Counted from the first letter of the stretch, positions 48,595-57,788 are shown. The stretch is 64,000 nt of DNA from an uncultured Tateyamaria sp. (GCF_947487805.1 NZ_CANKXW010000004.1:124001-188000), one strand, 5' to 3'. The notes: generated by a model from the letters alone, not told the origin. Made by a program: numbers and translations.

Positions 48595-49356
48595 TCAGGC
48601 CATCCACCACCGTTCCGCCATGCGTAGATTGTCGAGCGGCCAAGTTTTCCCCACCGTCACAGGGACCGCAAGCGTGCGGCTTGCGATATGGGTGGGCGCG
48701 TGGTCACCCGGCAATTTCTGGTAGTCACGTGGATCGGAATAGTCATCGAGGGCGGCAACATCCGCCACGTCGACCAGCCCGTCGCGCAGCGCCTCGGCCC
48801 GCACGTGGTCCGCTCCGATTTGTACGAATTCAACGCTGTCGAACCAGCCCGCACCCTGCTTCCAGTGATGATCAACCCGAGTGCCAATGAAGTGGCGACC
48901 CGCATCCAGCTTTTGCGCATGGTAAAGGCCGGTGCCGCGAATTTCGTAACCGGGTTGGGCAAGAAGGTAGGGCAGGTTGGGATCGGGCGCATCCAGAGTG
49001 ATCCGAACCGTTTGCGCATCCAGCGCGTCGACACCGGGCATCAACCCAACGACGGCCGATGCATCGAACGGCGTGCCGTCATGAAACGTCGCATTGTCGC
49101 GCAGCGTGAAATGCCAAACGCGCGCTTGCGTGTCCGATGACCAGTCCGTCGCCAACTCGCCCCGCATCGTGCCGTCGGCGGCGATTTCGGTGAGGCTGTC
49201 AAAGAGCGTTGCATTGACCGCCATGTCAAACAACGCAGGCGACAGCGCCGCGCGCAGACGTCCACCGCGTTGCGGCAACGCCGATGCACCCGTCGCGGCC
49301 AGCAAGGCGGCGGCGGCACCGGATGCAAACAAGGCGCGACGGTCGAGACGGGTCAT
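48595..49356 (-). CDS. short periplasmic peptide-binding-like protein (SBP family 5 fragment-length)
   Basis: 253 residues, about half the usual family 5 binding protein. The N-terminus has a twin-arginine-like signal ([17 protein letters not shown]...GASA). The body matches the first and last parts of dipeptide-binding proteins: [43 protein letters not shown] and a C-terminal [15 protein letters not shown]. The central lobe seems missing. Its ATG overlaps the prolyl iminopeptidase stop, so the two are co-translated. It may be a true shortened protein rather than a pseudogene, since the frame is clean. Confidence 0.7.
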   Translation of the reverse strand: MTRLDRRALFASGAAAALLAATGASALPQRGGRLRAALSPALFDMAVNATLFDSLTEIAADGTMRGELATDWSSDTQARVWHFTLRDNATFHDGTPFDASAVVGLMPGVDALDAQTVRITLDAPDPNLPYLLAQPGYEIRGTGLYHAQKLDAGRHFIGTRVDHHWKQGAGWFDSVEFVQIGADHVRAEALRDGLVDVADVAALDDYSDPRDYQKLPGDHAPTHIASRTLAVPVTVGKTWPLDNLRMAERWWMA

Positions 49357-50324
49357 TTCCCTGCAATCCTGTCCATGGTGCGCACCAGTTCAGCCGAAAT
49401 TCCCGGCTCGGACAAGGCATGGCCGGCATTTCGCACCATTTTCAGTTCGGCCATCGGCCACGCCTGCGCGAGCGCATATGCACTGTCCGGCGGGCAGATC
49501 ATGTCATAGCGCCCCTGCACAATGGTGCCGGGTATATGCTTGATCCGGCCCGCGTGTGCGAGGATCTGACCATCGAAGTCCAGAAACCCGGAATTGGTGA
49601 AATAGTGATTCTCGAGCCGGGCAAAGGCGCGCGCATAGTCGCCGGGGGCCTCTCCGCCCGCGCCGGTCGAATGAATCGAGGCCAGCGCGTTTTCCCACGC
49701 CGACCACGCGCGAGCGAACCGCGTTTCCTGCGCCACGTCCCCAGAAAACAGCCGCCGGTGATAGGCACCGATCAGATCGCCGCGCTCGTCCTCGGGCACC
49801 AGACCTTCGAACCGGGCCCAGACCTCGGGCCAGAACTTGCCCGCCCCGCCACCATAGAACCAGTCCAGCTCGGACTGGGTCATGAGGAACACGCCGCGCA
49901 GCACCAGCTGCCGCACGCGCGCGGGGTGCGATTCGGCATAGACCAAGGACAGCGTCGCGCCCCAACTGCCGCCAAACACGATCCACGCATCGATGCCGAG
50001 GGTGCGGCGGATCAGCTCTATATCGTCCACCAGATGCCACGTGGTGTTGTTCATCACCGACGCATGTGGCCGCGACCGGCCACAGCCGCGCTGGTCGAAC
50101 AGGATGATGCGATATCGCTCCGGGTCGAAATATCGCCGCATCGCAGGGCTGCAACCGCCGCCGGGACCACCGTGGAGCACCACCACCGGCATGCCGTGCG
50201 GATTGCCGCATTGTTCCACATAGACGCGATGCCCCTCGCCCACGTCGAGCATCCGCTGGTCGTAGGGGTCGATGGGCGGGTACAGATATTGCACCGCGCG
50301 CTTTTGATCACTGTGTTTGTCCAT
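49353..50324 (-). CDS. pip: proline iminopeptidase
   Basis: Alpha/beta hydrolase (323 residues) that releases N-terminal proline from peptides. The nucleophile serine is in FGGSWGATLSLVYA; the oxyanion region is VVLHGGPGGGCSP; the C-terminal catalytic histidine is in VRNAGHAL. DQRGCGRSRPHAS is also typical. I use ATG 50324 because the segment before it is Cys-rich and unlike the family. Coupled to the short peptide-binding gene; divergent from ubiG across 49 nt. Confidence 0.92.
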   Translation of the reverse strand: MDKHSDQKRAVQYLYPPIDPYDQRMLDVGEGHRVYVEQCGNPHGMPVVVLHGGPGGGCSPAMRRYFDPERYRIILFDQRGCGRSRPHASVMNNTTWHLVDDIELIRRTLGIDAWIVFGGSWGATLSLVYAESHPARVRQLVLRGVFLMTQSELDWFYGGGAGKFWPEVWARFEGLVPEDERGDLIGAYHRRLFSGDVAQETRFARAWSAWENALASIHSTGAGGEAPGDYARAFARLENHYFTNSGFLDFDGQILAHAGRIKHIPGTIVQGRYDMICPPDSAYALAQAWPMAELKMVRNAGHALSEPGISAELVRTMDRIAGK

Positions 50325-50373
50325 TACTGACCTACATAGGGCGTAACACGCACATGAGCACACGGAGATCGAA

Positions 50374-51123
50374 ATGCAAACGCATCAAACCACCGTTGAC
50401 CCCGGAGAAATCGCAAAATTCGAAGCGATGGCTGCTGAATGGTGGGATCCGAACGGGAAATTCAAGCCCCTGCACATGCTCAATCCGTGCAGGCTTGACT
50501 ATATCACGAGCCAAATCGCGGTGGAATTCGACCGGGACAGGACCCAGCCGCAATGCTTTGACGGGCTGCGGATCCTGGACATCGGATGCGGCGGCGGGCT
50601 CTTGTCCGAACCGATGGCCCGGTTGGGTGCAACGGTGGTGGGCGCAGACGCGGCAGAGCGCAATATCCCGGTGGCCCAGGTCCATGCAGAGCAATCCGGC
50701 CTCGACATCGATTACCGCCACACAACGGCCGAAGATATGGCCGCCGCAGGCGAACAGTTCGACGTTGTTCTGAACATGGAAGTGGTCGAGCATGTGGCCG
50801 ATCCGCTGAGCTATCTGACAGCGTGCCGGACGCTACTGAAGCCCGGCGGACTGCACATCTGTTCGACGATCAACCGCAACCCGAAATCCTACATGATGGC
50901 CATCATCGGTGCCGAACATGTGATGCGCTGGCTGCCCAAAGGCACGCACGAGTGGTCCAAATTCATCACGCCGGATGAACTCTTTGACCTGATGCGCGAG
51001 GCGGGCCTCGACCCGGTGGATCGCAAGGGATTTGTGTTTAATCCGCTGACATGGTCATGGTCCCTGTCAGACAAGGATCTGAGCGTGAACTATGTCACGG
51101 CGAGCCTGAAGCCCAAAGACTAA
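50374..51123 (+). CDS. ubiG: ubiquinone biosynthesis O-methyltransferase UbiG
   Basis: SAM-dependent methyltransferase (249 residues) performing both O-methylations of ubiquinone synthesis. Motif I is [19 protein letters not shown]; the ISTINRN-like [12 protein letters not shown] and [12 protein letters not shown] are UbiG signatures. GGAGATCGAA precedes the ATG. It converges with the marR-type gene, overlapping by 4 nt. Confidence 0.94.
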   Translation: MQTHQTTVDPGEIAKFEAMAAEWWDPNGKFKPLHMLNPCRLDYITSQIAVEFDRDRTQPQCFDGLRILDIGCGGGLLSEPMARLGATVVGADAAERNIPVAQVHAEQSGLDIDYRHTTAEDMAAAGEQFDVVLNMEVVEHVADPLSYLTACRTLLKPGGLHICSTINRNPKSYMMAIIGAEHVMRWLPKGTHEWSKFITPDELFDLMREAGLDPVDRKGFVFNPLTWSWSLSDKDLSVNYVTASLKPKD

Positions 51124-51569
51124 TCAGACTTCACCGGCCCCATACGGGCGCGCAATTCGCGCAAGATGGGCAGGGTCGCGCGCACGCGATCCTCGCCCAG
51201 ATTGTCGATGACGTCGCCCACCATGGGGGCAATGGCATTGAGCGCCTGCTCCCGCGCGCGGCGCCCGGCCGGGCTGAGCGCTACCATCTTGCGGCGGGCG
51301 TCATCCCAGTCTGGGCGAATGTGCACATAGCCCGCCCATTCGAGGCGATTGAGCGTGTTGGTCATCGCACCCCGGGTGACATTGAATGCCTCTGCCAGCT
51401 GCGCGGGGCTGCGTTCACCCTCGTGCCATGCCAGATGATTGAGAACGGAGAAATGCGAGATCTCCATGCCTTTGGGCAATACGCGGCTCAGCCGGTTGCG
51501 CACCATCTGGTCCGCGGCCAGCACCTCGCTGAAGAGCGAAATCGCCAATGCGTTTTTCTCTGTGCTCAT
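51120..51569 (-). CDS. MarR family transcriptional regulator
   Basis: 149 residues. The winged helix has [28 protein letters not shown] as recognition region (read in pieces) and the wing [17 protein letters not shown]. Flanking helices would make the dimer. It is the last gene of comF-grxC-nitrilase-marR, 5 nt after the nitrilase gene. The ligand and targets are unknown. Confidence 0.88.
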   Translation of the reverse strand: MSTEKNALAISLFSEVLAADQMVRNRLSRVLPKGMEISHFSVLNHLAWHEGERSPAQLAEAFNVTRGAMTNTLNRLEWAGYVHIRPDWDDARRKMVALSPAGRRAREQALNAIAPMVGDVIDNLGEDRVRATLPILRELRARMGPVKSD

Positions 51570-51574
51570 TCACC

Positions 51575-52405
51575 TTAGGGGCCGTCAAATTTGCGTGCAT
51601 TGTCCCGCGACGGGATGCGACGACGCGCGTCGGCCACTGCGTCCATTTCAAGATCGAACATATAAACGCCCGGGCGATCCCCTGCGTCAAGCACGACCTC
51701 CCCCCACGGATTGACCGCAAGGCTACGTCCGTACGTGCGCCGCGGCGTATGCAAATTGCTGGAATGCAGGCCCGTTTGTGCCGGGGCAAGCACCCAGGCA
51801 CCTGATTCAATGGCCCGCGCCCTGAGTAGGCTGTGCCAATGCGCCGCACCCGTCACAGGCGAAAATGCCGACGGATAGGTCAGGATTTCAGCCCCAGACG
51901 ACACCAGCGCGTCGGAAAGCCGTGGAAAGCGCATGTCGTAGCAAATCGCCATTCCGATCGTTGCGAATGGCGTTTGCGCAATGACAGCACGGGTGCCGGG
52001 ACGGTATCCCGCAGACTCGCGGTAGGTCTCGGTGTCCGAAATTGCCACGTCGAACATGTGTATCTTGTCGTAGCGGGCAATGATTGCACCATCAGGCCCG
52101 ATCAGGAACGACCGGTTGGCAAAGCGACCGTCAGGATCACCTGTGGCCAAGGCTAGAGAACCAATCAGCAGATACATACCGCAGTCCGCCGCGACTTCAC
52201 GCAATGCGCGCAGTGTCTGGTCATCATTTTCTCGGGTCAGGACCTGCCGTTGATGATCGCGTTGTGTGCTGACGCAATTGGTCACTTCGGGTGTCAGAAT
52301 AAACGTTGCCCCTGCGTCAGCTGCTTGCCGCACCATGTCCGACGTTCCGGCCAGATTGGCGACCGGATCGTCAGAAACGTTCAGTTGCAGCAACGCGGCT
52401 TTCAT
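51575..52405 (-). CDS. carbon-nitrogen hydrolase (nitrilase superfamily, Nit1-like)
   Basis: 276 residues with the Glu-Lys-Cys triad visible at E40 (LTPEVTN), K114 (RYDKIHMFD) and C155 (AICYDMRFP). The YPSAFSPVTGAAHWHSLLRA region matches Nit1/NitFhit relatives that hydrolyse deaminated glutathione. Its place next to glutaredoxin fits glutathione metabolism, though an omega-amidase role cannot be excluded. It starts directly at the end of the glutaredoxin gene. Confidence 0.88.
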   Translation of the reverse strand: MKAALLQLNVSDDPVANLAGTSDMVRQAADAGATFILTPEVTNCVSTQRDHQRQVLTRENDDQTLRALREVAADCGMYLLIGSLALATGDPDGRFANRSFLIGPDGAIIARYDKIHMFDVAISDTETYRESAGYRPGTRAVIAQTPFATIGMAICYDMRFPRLSDALVSSGAEILTYPSAFSPVTGAAHWHSLLRARAIESGAWVLAPAQTGLHSSNLHTPRRTYGRSLAVNPWGEVVLDAGDRPGVYMFDLEMDAVADARRRIPSRDNARKFDGP

Positions 52406-52663
52406 TCAGGCGGCCAGCAGACCGTCGAGCTTGCCAGCACTCTCCAATGCGTAAAGATCATCGCAACCGCCCACATGCGTGTCGCCGATAAAAATCTGTG
52501 GCACGGTCCGCCCACCATTGGCACGCTTGATCATCTCGGCCTTCCGGCCCGGCTGGGCGAGCACGTTGACTTCGGAAAAGGTTACGCCCTTTTCTTTCAA
52601 GAGCCGTTTGGCCGCATGGCAAAAGCCGCAAAGCGGCGAAGTATAGATTTCGACGGGTTTCAT
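52406..52663 (-). CDS. grxC: glutaredoxin 3
   Basis: 85-residue monothiol/dithiol exchange protein with the CGFC active site (C12, C15), TVPQIFIGDTHVGG and a C-terminal GKLDGLL helix. AAAGGA precedes the start. It sits between comF and the nitrilase, as commonly seen in alphaproteobacteria. Confidence 0.94.
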   Translation of the reverse strand: MKPVEIYTSPLCGFCHAAKRLLKEKGVTFSEVNVLAQPGRKAEMIKRANGGRTVPQIFIGDTHVGGCDDLYALESAGKLDGLLAA

Positions 52664-52698
52664 CGTATCAGTCCTTTGACGTCTGGTTTGTCACAGAC

Positions 52699-53424
52699 TT
52701 AGGATGTCTTGACCGCCCTTGCCAGTACGCTCACGCACACCTGATCCGCACCGGACGCACGGCAGGCGCGCGTACAGGCGGCCAATGTCGCACCGGTTGT
52801 CATCACGTCATCGATCAGAAGAACAACCCTGTTCTGGATGCGGTGCCTTCGGCGGGGAGACACCTGAATGGCATCGGCCAGGATATCGGCGCGCTCTGCT
52901 GCTGTCTTGCCATCAAGGGACGGAGTTCTCTGTCTCCGCTCCAGCAGGTCCGGGCACCAGTCCAGCCCGGTGACCTTGGATAACTGTTGCGCAATGAGTG
53001 CGGATTGATTGTACCGCCGCTTGGCCAGGCGCGTCCAATGCAGGGGCACCGGTGCGAGCAGCGCGCTTTGCGGCACCAGTTTCTTGATCGCGGGCCGCAT
53101 CCACAGCGCGGCAGGCCGCGCCACCTCTTGCCGGTCGCCATGTTTGAGGCCGAGGACAAGCTTGCGGCCCATCCCTTTGTACACAAGCGCCGAACGCCCA
53201 TGATCCCAGGGTTTTGGCGACTTCATGCAGGTATCGCAGTGGGTGTCGGCATCCGTACCCGCACCGGGCAGCGGCGCACCGCACGTGTCACAGCATGTAC
53301 CGCCAATGAACTCCGCCTGCCCCCAGCACGCCCCGCACAGACCGAAATCGCTGTCCACTGTCGTGCCGCAACCCAGGCAACGCGGCGGATAAATCGCACT
53401 CAGCGTTGTTTGCAAGAAGCCCAT
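52699..53424 (-). CDS. comF: ComF family phosphoribosyltransferase-like protein
   Basis: 241 residues. The N-terminal zinc ribbon has repeated Cys pairs (CLGC, CGAC, CDTC, CDTC). The C-terminal PRTase-type domain carries the PRPP loop VLLIDDVMTTGATLAACTRA and the RRYNQSALIA segment. In competent bacteria ComF works in DNA uptake; elsewhere its role is unclear. It heads the minus-strand unit and starts 19 nt from a divergent methyltransferase gene. Confidence 0.92.
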   Translation of the reverse strand: MGFLQTTLSAIYPPRCLGCGTTVDSDFGLCGACWGQAEFIGGTCCDTCGAPLPGAGTDADTHCDTCMKSPKPWDHGRSALVYKGMGRKLVLGLKHGDRQEVARPAALWMRPAIKKLVPQSALLAPVPLHWTRLAKRRYNQSALIAQQLSKVTGLDWCPDLLERRQRTPSLDGKTAAERADILADAIQVSPRRRHRIQNRVVLLIDDVMTTGATLAACTRACRASGADQVCVSVLARAVKTS

Positions 53425-53443
53425 ACTATCCTATTTGACCCCC

Positions 53444-54256
53444 ATGACCCAGCCGGCCCCCCTCACAGACGCGCATGCCCTCGCACTGCACCGATCCCGC
53501 GCCAACGCGATGTTCCTGCAAGACATCGCCCGCGACGAGATCGAGGATCGTCTGAAACTGGTTAACAAAACCTTTCAGTCACCTGCTGTTGTGGCTGCAT
53601 TCCCGAATGTCTGGCTGGGAACCCTGCCGGGATCGATCGTAATCCCGGAGGCCGAAACCCTGCCGTTGGCGGAATCCGGACACGATTTGGTGATCCATGC
53701 ACTGGGGCTGCACTGGGCCAATGACCCCGTCGGGCAGCTTATCCAATGTAGGCGCGCGCTGCGGCCCGACGGGCTTATGCTGGCCGTGGCCTTAGGCGGG
53801 CAAACACTGCACGAACTGCGGAGCGCACTGGCTGAGGCAGAGATCGCTGTCAGCGGCGGGCTGTCGCCACGTGTGGCTCCTATGGGCGAGGTGCGCGATC
53901 TGGGCGCTCTTTTGCAACGTGCGGGTCTCGCGCTGCCTGTCGCAGATTCTGTGCCTTTGCGGGTTGAATACACCTCTATGTGGCACCTGATGCGCGATTT
54001 GCGCCAGATGGGTGAAGCCAATGCCTTGCAGGCCCGGATGCGACAGCCGACACGCCGCGCGGTGCTGGAACGTGCAGCCGACATCTACGCGGCGGCCTAT
54101 CCCAGTGAAAATGGAGGCGTTGTCGCAACCTTTGAACTGATCGTTCTGACGGGTTGGGCGCCGGACGAAAGCCAGCCCAAACCCCTGCGCCCTGGATCGG
54201 CCCAGGCCCGGCTGGCCGATGCGCTGCATACGGACGAAACGCCACTGTCAGATTGA
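53444..54256 (+). CDS. methyltransferase-fold protein, NDUFAF5-like, with eroded SAM motif
   Basis: 270 residues. The second half of a class I methyltransferase is clear (DLVIHALGLHWANDPVGQL, CRRALRPDGLMLAVALGG, then LHELRSALAEAE and RVAPMGEVRDLGALLQRAG). It resembles NDUFAF5/BioC-type proteins of alphaproteobacteria. The glycine-rich SAM loop expected near residues 45-60 is absent; the segment reads SPAVVAAFPNVWLGTLPG. NDUFAF5 hydroxylates an arginine of complex I, so a non-methylating role is possible. ATG 53444 chosen; TTG 53435 also open. Poor ribosome site. Confidence 0.75.
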   Translation: MTQPAPLTDAHALALHRSRANAMFLQDIARDEIEDRLKLVNKTFQSPAVVAAFPNVWLGTLPGSIVIPEAETLPLAESGHDLVIHALGLHWANDPVGQLIQCRRALRPDGLMLAVALGGQTLHELRSALAEAEIAVSGGLSPRVAPMGEVRDLGALLQRAGLALPVADSVPLRVEYTSMWHLMRDLRQMGEANALQARMRQPTRRAVLERAADIYAAAYPSENGGVVATFELIVLTGWAPDESQPKPLRPGSAQARLADALHTDETPLSD

Positions 54257-54314
54257 CGCGCACCCAAAACCGTTTATCTCAAGCCCCAAAGAACTGACGA
54301 GGAACGCGAGACAC

Positions 54315-55376
54315 ATGCTTGATGCCAGCAAAACGGCGGTCCGACCGGCCCACGCCAAAGACGACCACCCGGCGATCCCTCCGGCGCGTGTGGGGATCCT
54401 GCTGGCCAACCTCGGCACACCCGACAATTACGACTATTGGTCGATGCGGCGCTATCTGAACGAGTTCCTGTCCGACAAGCGCGTCATCGATTACAGCGCA
54501 TGGGTATGGCAGCCACTGCTGCAACTGATCATCCTGACGAAACGCCCGTTTTCGTCAGGTGCCGCCTATAAATCGATCTGGAATCACGAAGCGGGGGAAA
54601 GCCCGCTGATGACGATTACCAAGGATCAAACGGCCAAGATCAAGGCCGGGATGCAAGCGCGCTATGGCGATCAGGTGATGGTCGATTTCTGCATGCGCTA
54701 TGGCAATCCGTCGACCAAGTCCAAGGTCCGCGAGATGGTGGATGCCGGGTGTCAGAAGATCCTGTTTTTCCCTCTGTACCCGCACTATGCGGGTGCGACA
54801 TCAGCCACAGCAAATGACCAGTTCTTTCGCGCCCTGATGGACGAAAAGTGGCAGCCGACCACCCGCACGGTTGAGCCGTATTACCAACATCCCAAATATA
54901 TCGAAGCTTTGGCGCAGTCGATTGAACGCGCCTATGCCAGTGTCGAGACGCGGCCCGATATCCTTGTGTGCAGCTATCACGGCGTGCCCATCCGCTACCT
55001 GATGGAGGGCGATCCGTACCACTGCCAATGCCAGAAGACGACGCGCCTTCTCAAAGAACGCCTGGGCTGGGCAGACACGGAAATCACAACAACATTCCAG
55101 TCGAAATTCGGACCCGAGGAATGGTTGCAACCGTACACTGTGGAAGAAGTCGCGCGCCTGGCCGAAGCCGGCAAGAAGAACATCGCTGTTTGCGCGCCAG
55201 CCTTCTCGGCTGACTGCATCGAAACGCTCGAAGAGATCAACGAAGAGATCAAGGAAAGCTTTGAACATGCGGGCGGGGAATCGTTCACCTACATCCCGTG
55301 CCTGAACGATGATGATGCCCATATCGAAGCGCTGAACACCGTGATCGAAGAGAATCTGAAGGGTTGGCTCGACTGA
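54315..55376 (+). CDS. hemH: ferrochelatase
   Basis: Inserts iron into protoporphyrin IX, the last haem step (353 residues). LLANLGTPDNYDYWSMRRYL, the catalytic histidine of CSYHGVPIRYL, YHCQCQKTTRLL and the glutamate-bearing FSADCIETLEEI are standard. The start at 54315 follows GAGGAACGCGAG. A strong terminator lies 22 nt after the stop. Confidence 0.96.
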   Translation: MLDASKTAVRPAHAKDDHPAIPPARVGILLANLGTPDNYDYWSMRRYLNEFLSDKRVIDYSAWVWQPLLQLIILTKRPFSSGAAYKSIWNHEAGESPLMTITKDQTAKIKAGMQARYGDQVMVDFCMRYGNPSTKSKVREMVDAGCQKILFFPLYPHYAGATSATANDQFFRALMDEKWQPTTRTVEPYYQHPKYIEALAQSIERAYASVETRPDILVCSYHGVPIRYLMEGDPYHCQCQKTTRLLKERLGWADTEITTTFQSKFGPEEWLQPYTVEEVARLAEAGKKNIAVCAPAFSADCIETLEEINEEIKESFEHAGGESFTYIPCLNDDDAHIEALNTVIEENLKGWLD

Positions 55377-55397
55377 TCAGCTCGCCCGTTCAAACGT

Positions 55398-55428
55398 AAA
55401 AAAGGCGGCACGCGCGTGCCGCCTTTTT
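55398..55428. terminator. bidirectional intrinsic terminator
   Basis: A perfect GC-rich palindrome (GGCGGCACGC and its complement, 55404-55423) flanked by six A and five T. It serves hemH on the plus strand and the 59-residue gene on the minus strand. Confidence 0.85.
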
Positions 55429-55449
55429 AATTTTCAGTGTTTCCGACGA

Positions 55450-55629
55450 TTAGTCGGCAACAGCCGCAGCAACAACGATCAGCAGCAGCAGGGGCAGGAT
55501 GATGCCGCCCGACGAGCTACGTGTTTCTTCAACAATGACAGGTGCTTCGATGATCGGCTCGGCAGGAGCGCCGGCGAATGCGGTGGAAGCAGCAGCAGTC
55601 AGAGCAGCAGCGAGAACGAGTTTTTTCAT
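55450..55629 (-). CDS. small exported/membrane protein of unknown function
   Basis: 59 residues, ATG at 55629 preceded by GGAGG. An Ala-rich signal peptide (KKLVLAAALTAAASTAFAG) is followed by an acidic linker (PIIEAPVIVEETRSSSG) and a C-terminal hydrophobic segment (GIILPLLLLIVVAAAVAD). It therefore likely stays anchored in the membrane with a short periplasmic loop. Shares a terminator with hemH. No family known to me beyond similar small genes seen near hemH in relatives. Confidence 0.65.
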   Translation of the reverse strand: MKKLVLAAALTAAASTAFAGAPAEPIIEAPVIVEETRSSSGGIILPLLLLIVVAAAVAD

Positions 55630-55768
55630 AGTAACCTCCAAAATCAGCGCGCTGGCATAGTTCGCCAGAACGCACCCAAGACTTACCTCGTAGTTCTGTG
55701 TAAACAGCAATGCAGCGCGAATGCAAACCATGTTTCAGAGGGTTAGCCGCCGATCCGCCGCAATGTCG

Positions 55769-56362
55769 TCAAATTAGCAACACTTGCGTGCCGACATTTG
55801 CCATCTCGTACAGCTCTTCGATGTGCTCGTTATAAAGTCCGATGCACCCATTGGACGATTTGCGCCCAATCTTGCGCGTGTCATGTGTCCCGTGGATTCG
55901 GTAATACGTCCAGCTCAGGTGCAGCGACCGTGTGCCCAGCGGGTTTTGAGGGCCCGGACCGATATAGTCGGGCCATTCCGGGTTCCGCTGTTTCATCGAC
56001 GGGGTCGGGCGCCAATCCGGCTCCGGATCCTTGAGAATCACCTGCGTACGGCCGCGGCGGGTCAGATCGTCTGTCAGGGGCACGCTGGACGGGTACAGTT
56101 TGTAGACCGTCTGCTCTTCGTTCCAGTAATGCACCGCGCGGCTGTCGATATCGACGAGGATCGCGCCTTTGCGCAGGTTATCGAAATACGGTTGCCAATC
56201 CAGCGTCCGAAAGCTGGAGATGTTGCGGCGGGCCGACTGCGTGGGATCGCGCGAGGCCTGACCGGCCGGTATGTTCTGAGCGATGGCGGGCGCACCCAAA
56301 AGCGCAGCGGTGCCAGCGATAAAGGCCCGACGCGAGGGGGTGGAAAATGACTTCTTGGACAT
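55769..56362 (-). CDS. L,D-transpeptidase (YkuD), Tat-type signal
   Basis: 197 residues. The signal has a twin-arginine pattern (SRRAFIAGTAALLGAPAIAQ). The YkuD domain contains the active-site region RIHGTHDT and SSNGCIGLYN, with the catalytic cysteine in NGCIG. The usual arginine after GCI is glycine here. WPDYIGPGPQNPLGTRSLHLSW is the typical approach segment. The enzyme forms 3-3 peptidoglycan crosslinks or attaches proteins. ATG 56362 is preferred to 56431 because it gives a clean signal peptide. Divergent from the CAP lipoprotein gene. Confidence 0.88.
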   Translation of the reverse strand: MSKKSFSTPSRRAFIAGTAALLGAPAIAQNIPAGQASRDPTQSARRNISSFRTLDWQPYFDNLRKGAILVDIDSRAVHYWNEEQTVYKLYPSSVPLTDDLTRRGRTQVILKDPEPDWRPTPSMKQRNPEWPDYIGPGPQNPLGTRSLHLSWTYYRIHGTHDTRKIGRKSSNGCIGLYNEHIEELYEMANVGTQVLLI

Positions 56363-56534
56363 TGAATGCCTCTCCGAATGTGAATTACTGCCGTCGCGCC
56401 ATACAATATTGCGCGAAAGCCTCAGTCGCAAATCAAACAGATGTCATCACGCGGCATCACGCCGATGTGCGTTTGTATTGCAACGCGGGACCGGCTATCG
56501 CTTTTCGAAACAAACTGAACTGTGTGCAGGTCCC

Positions 56535-57176
56535 ATGCGAATTTTTACCGTTGTTCTTGTTGCCTTGCTGTCACTGGCCGCGTGTACGCCCGCGTCCGGA
56601 CCGACCCGAACCGATGACGGGCGGCCCTTGCCCAAACTCTACCGTATCCGGAACAACGACACGGCCAAGCTTCAGTTTCGTATGCTCGATTCCGTCAACG
56701 CGCTGCGCAGTTCCCAAGGTGCGCCTGCGGTCGAACTGAACCCCCAGCTGAACGCCGCGGCGGCCACGCATTCGCGCGACATGTCCCTGCAAAACCGCCC
56801 ATGGCATTTCGGATCGGATGGCTCGTCCCCGATCGACCGGCTGGCCCGCGTCGGATACGCTGGCAGCCTTGTGGGCGAAAACATCTCGGAAACCTACGAG
56901 ACGGAATTGGAAACGCTGGCGGCGTGGATGGAGCAACCTGACACCCGGCGCACCATCCTGTCGCCGCAGGCCAAAGAAATGGGTTTTGCCTGGTTTCAGG
57001 AACCCAATGGCAAAATCTGGTGGACGATGGTCATGGGGAATCCGAATGCGGCACCCTTGATCCCAAGCGCGAACCCATCCGCATCGCGGCTCGTGCCCCC
57101 GGATGAACCCGTCGACGCGGCCATCGATGAGACCGAAGAAGATCTGGTGGTGATCACCAACACACCGGCCACTTGA
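56535..57176 (+). CDS. CAP-domain (SCP/PR1) lipoprotein
   Basis: 213 residues. A lipoprotein signal ends LLSLAAC, giving the lipidated C17. The CAP domain (about 45-175) shows MLDSVNALRSSQGAPAV, AATHSRDMS, a SPIDRLARVGYAG motif, GENISE and MGFAWFQEPNGKIWWTMVMG. These match bacterial CAP proteins of the YkwD type. The C-terminal tail is acidic. It lies between two L,D-transpeptidase genes and abuts the second stop-to-stop, suggesting a cell-wall role. Confidence 0.85.
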   Translation: MRIFTVVLVALLSLAACTPASGPTRTDDGRPLPKLYRIRNNDTAKLQFRMLDSVNALRSSQGAPAVELNPQLNAAAATHSRDMSLQNRPWHFGSDGSSPIDRLARVGYAGSLVGENISETYETELETLAAWMEQPDTRRTILSPQAKEMGFAWFQEPNGKIWWTMVMGNPNAAPLIPSANPSASRLVPPDEPVDAAIDETEEDLVVITNTPAT

Positions 57177-57674
57177 TCAGGGATTGATCCTGATCGGGGT
57201 GCCGTTGCGGACCATGGCATAGACATCCTCCATCTCGCGGTTGGTCACTGCGATGCAGCCCCATGTCCAATCCTCCGTGCCCTTTTTGAACGGGCTGGAG
57301 TTACCGTGGATAAAGATGTCGCCGCCGGGAGGCTTGCCCAGTGCAGCCGCCTCCGCTCGGTCGCGGGCGTTCGGATAGGAGATGCCCAGCGACAAGTGGA
57401 ATTTACTGTTCGGGTTGCGGCGATCAATGATGTAGGTGCCCTCGGGGGTCTTGCCGTCCCCTTCAAAAAACTTGTCGCCAATCGGGGCGAACCCCAGATC
57501 GATGTCATAGCGTTTCAGAACCCTGTCGTTATTGAACAGGTACATCTGGCGCGCTTCCTTGTTGACCACGATATAGGTCACGTCGGGCCCGTTATAGGTT
57601 TTGAACTTGCTTTGGGTGCATGCACCTAGGCCAAGGGCTGCGGCCCCGCCCATCATCAGATGTCTGCGCTTCAT
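57177..57674 (-). CDS. L,D-transpeptidase (YkuD) lipoprotein
   Basis: 165 residues, a compact YkuD enzyme. The lipobox LGLGAC places the lipid on C19. The domain includes QMYLFNNDRVLKRYDIDLGF, GKTPEGTYIIDRRNP and the active site FIHGNSSPF...WTWGCIAV, with the catalytic cysteine in WGCI. It is predicted to be membrane-anchored. A second L,D-transpeptidase of a different export type lies 815 nt away. Confidence 0.87.
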   Translation of the reverse strand: MKRRHLMMGGAAALGLGACTQSKFKTYNGPDVTYIVVNKEARQMYLFNNDRVLKRYDIDLGFAPIGDKFFEGDGKTPEGTYIIDRRNPNSKFHLSLGISYPNARDRAEAAALGKPPGGDIFIHGNSSPFKKGTEDWTWGCIAVTNREMEDVYAMVRNGTPIRINP

Positions 57675-57788
57675 CGAAATCCTGTCCCATAAGATGGTTT
57701 TTTATAATTCCCGCGAAAATATCATCTTTTGCCGCCGATAGCCTAGATAAATTCTGCGCTGCCGCGATCACCTGCCCGTGATATTGCG

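Noticed and set aside
48595-49356. Short family 5 binding protein as a pseudogene
   Set aside because: Frame, signal peptide and C-terminus are intact and it is translationally coupled to pip, so a real short protein is more likely.
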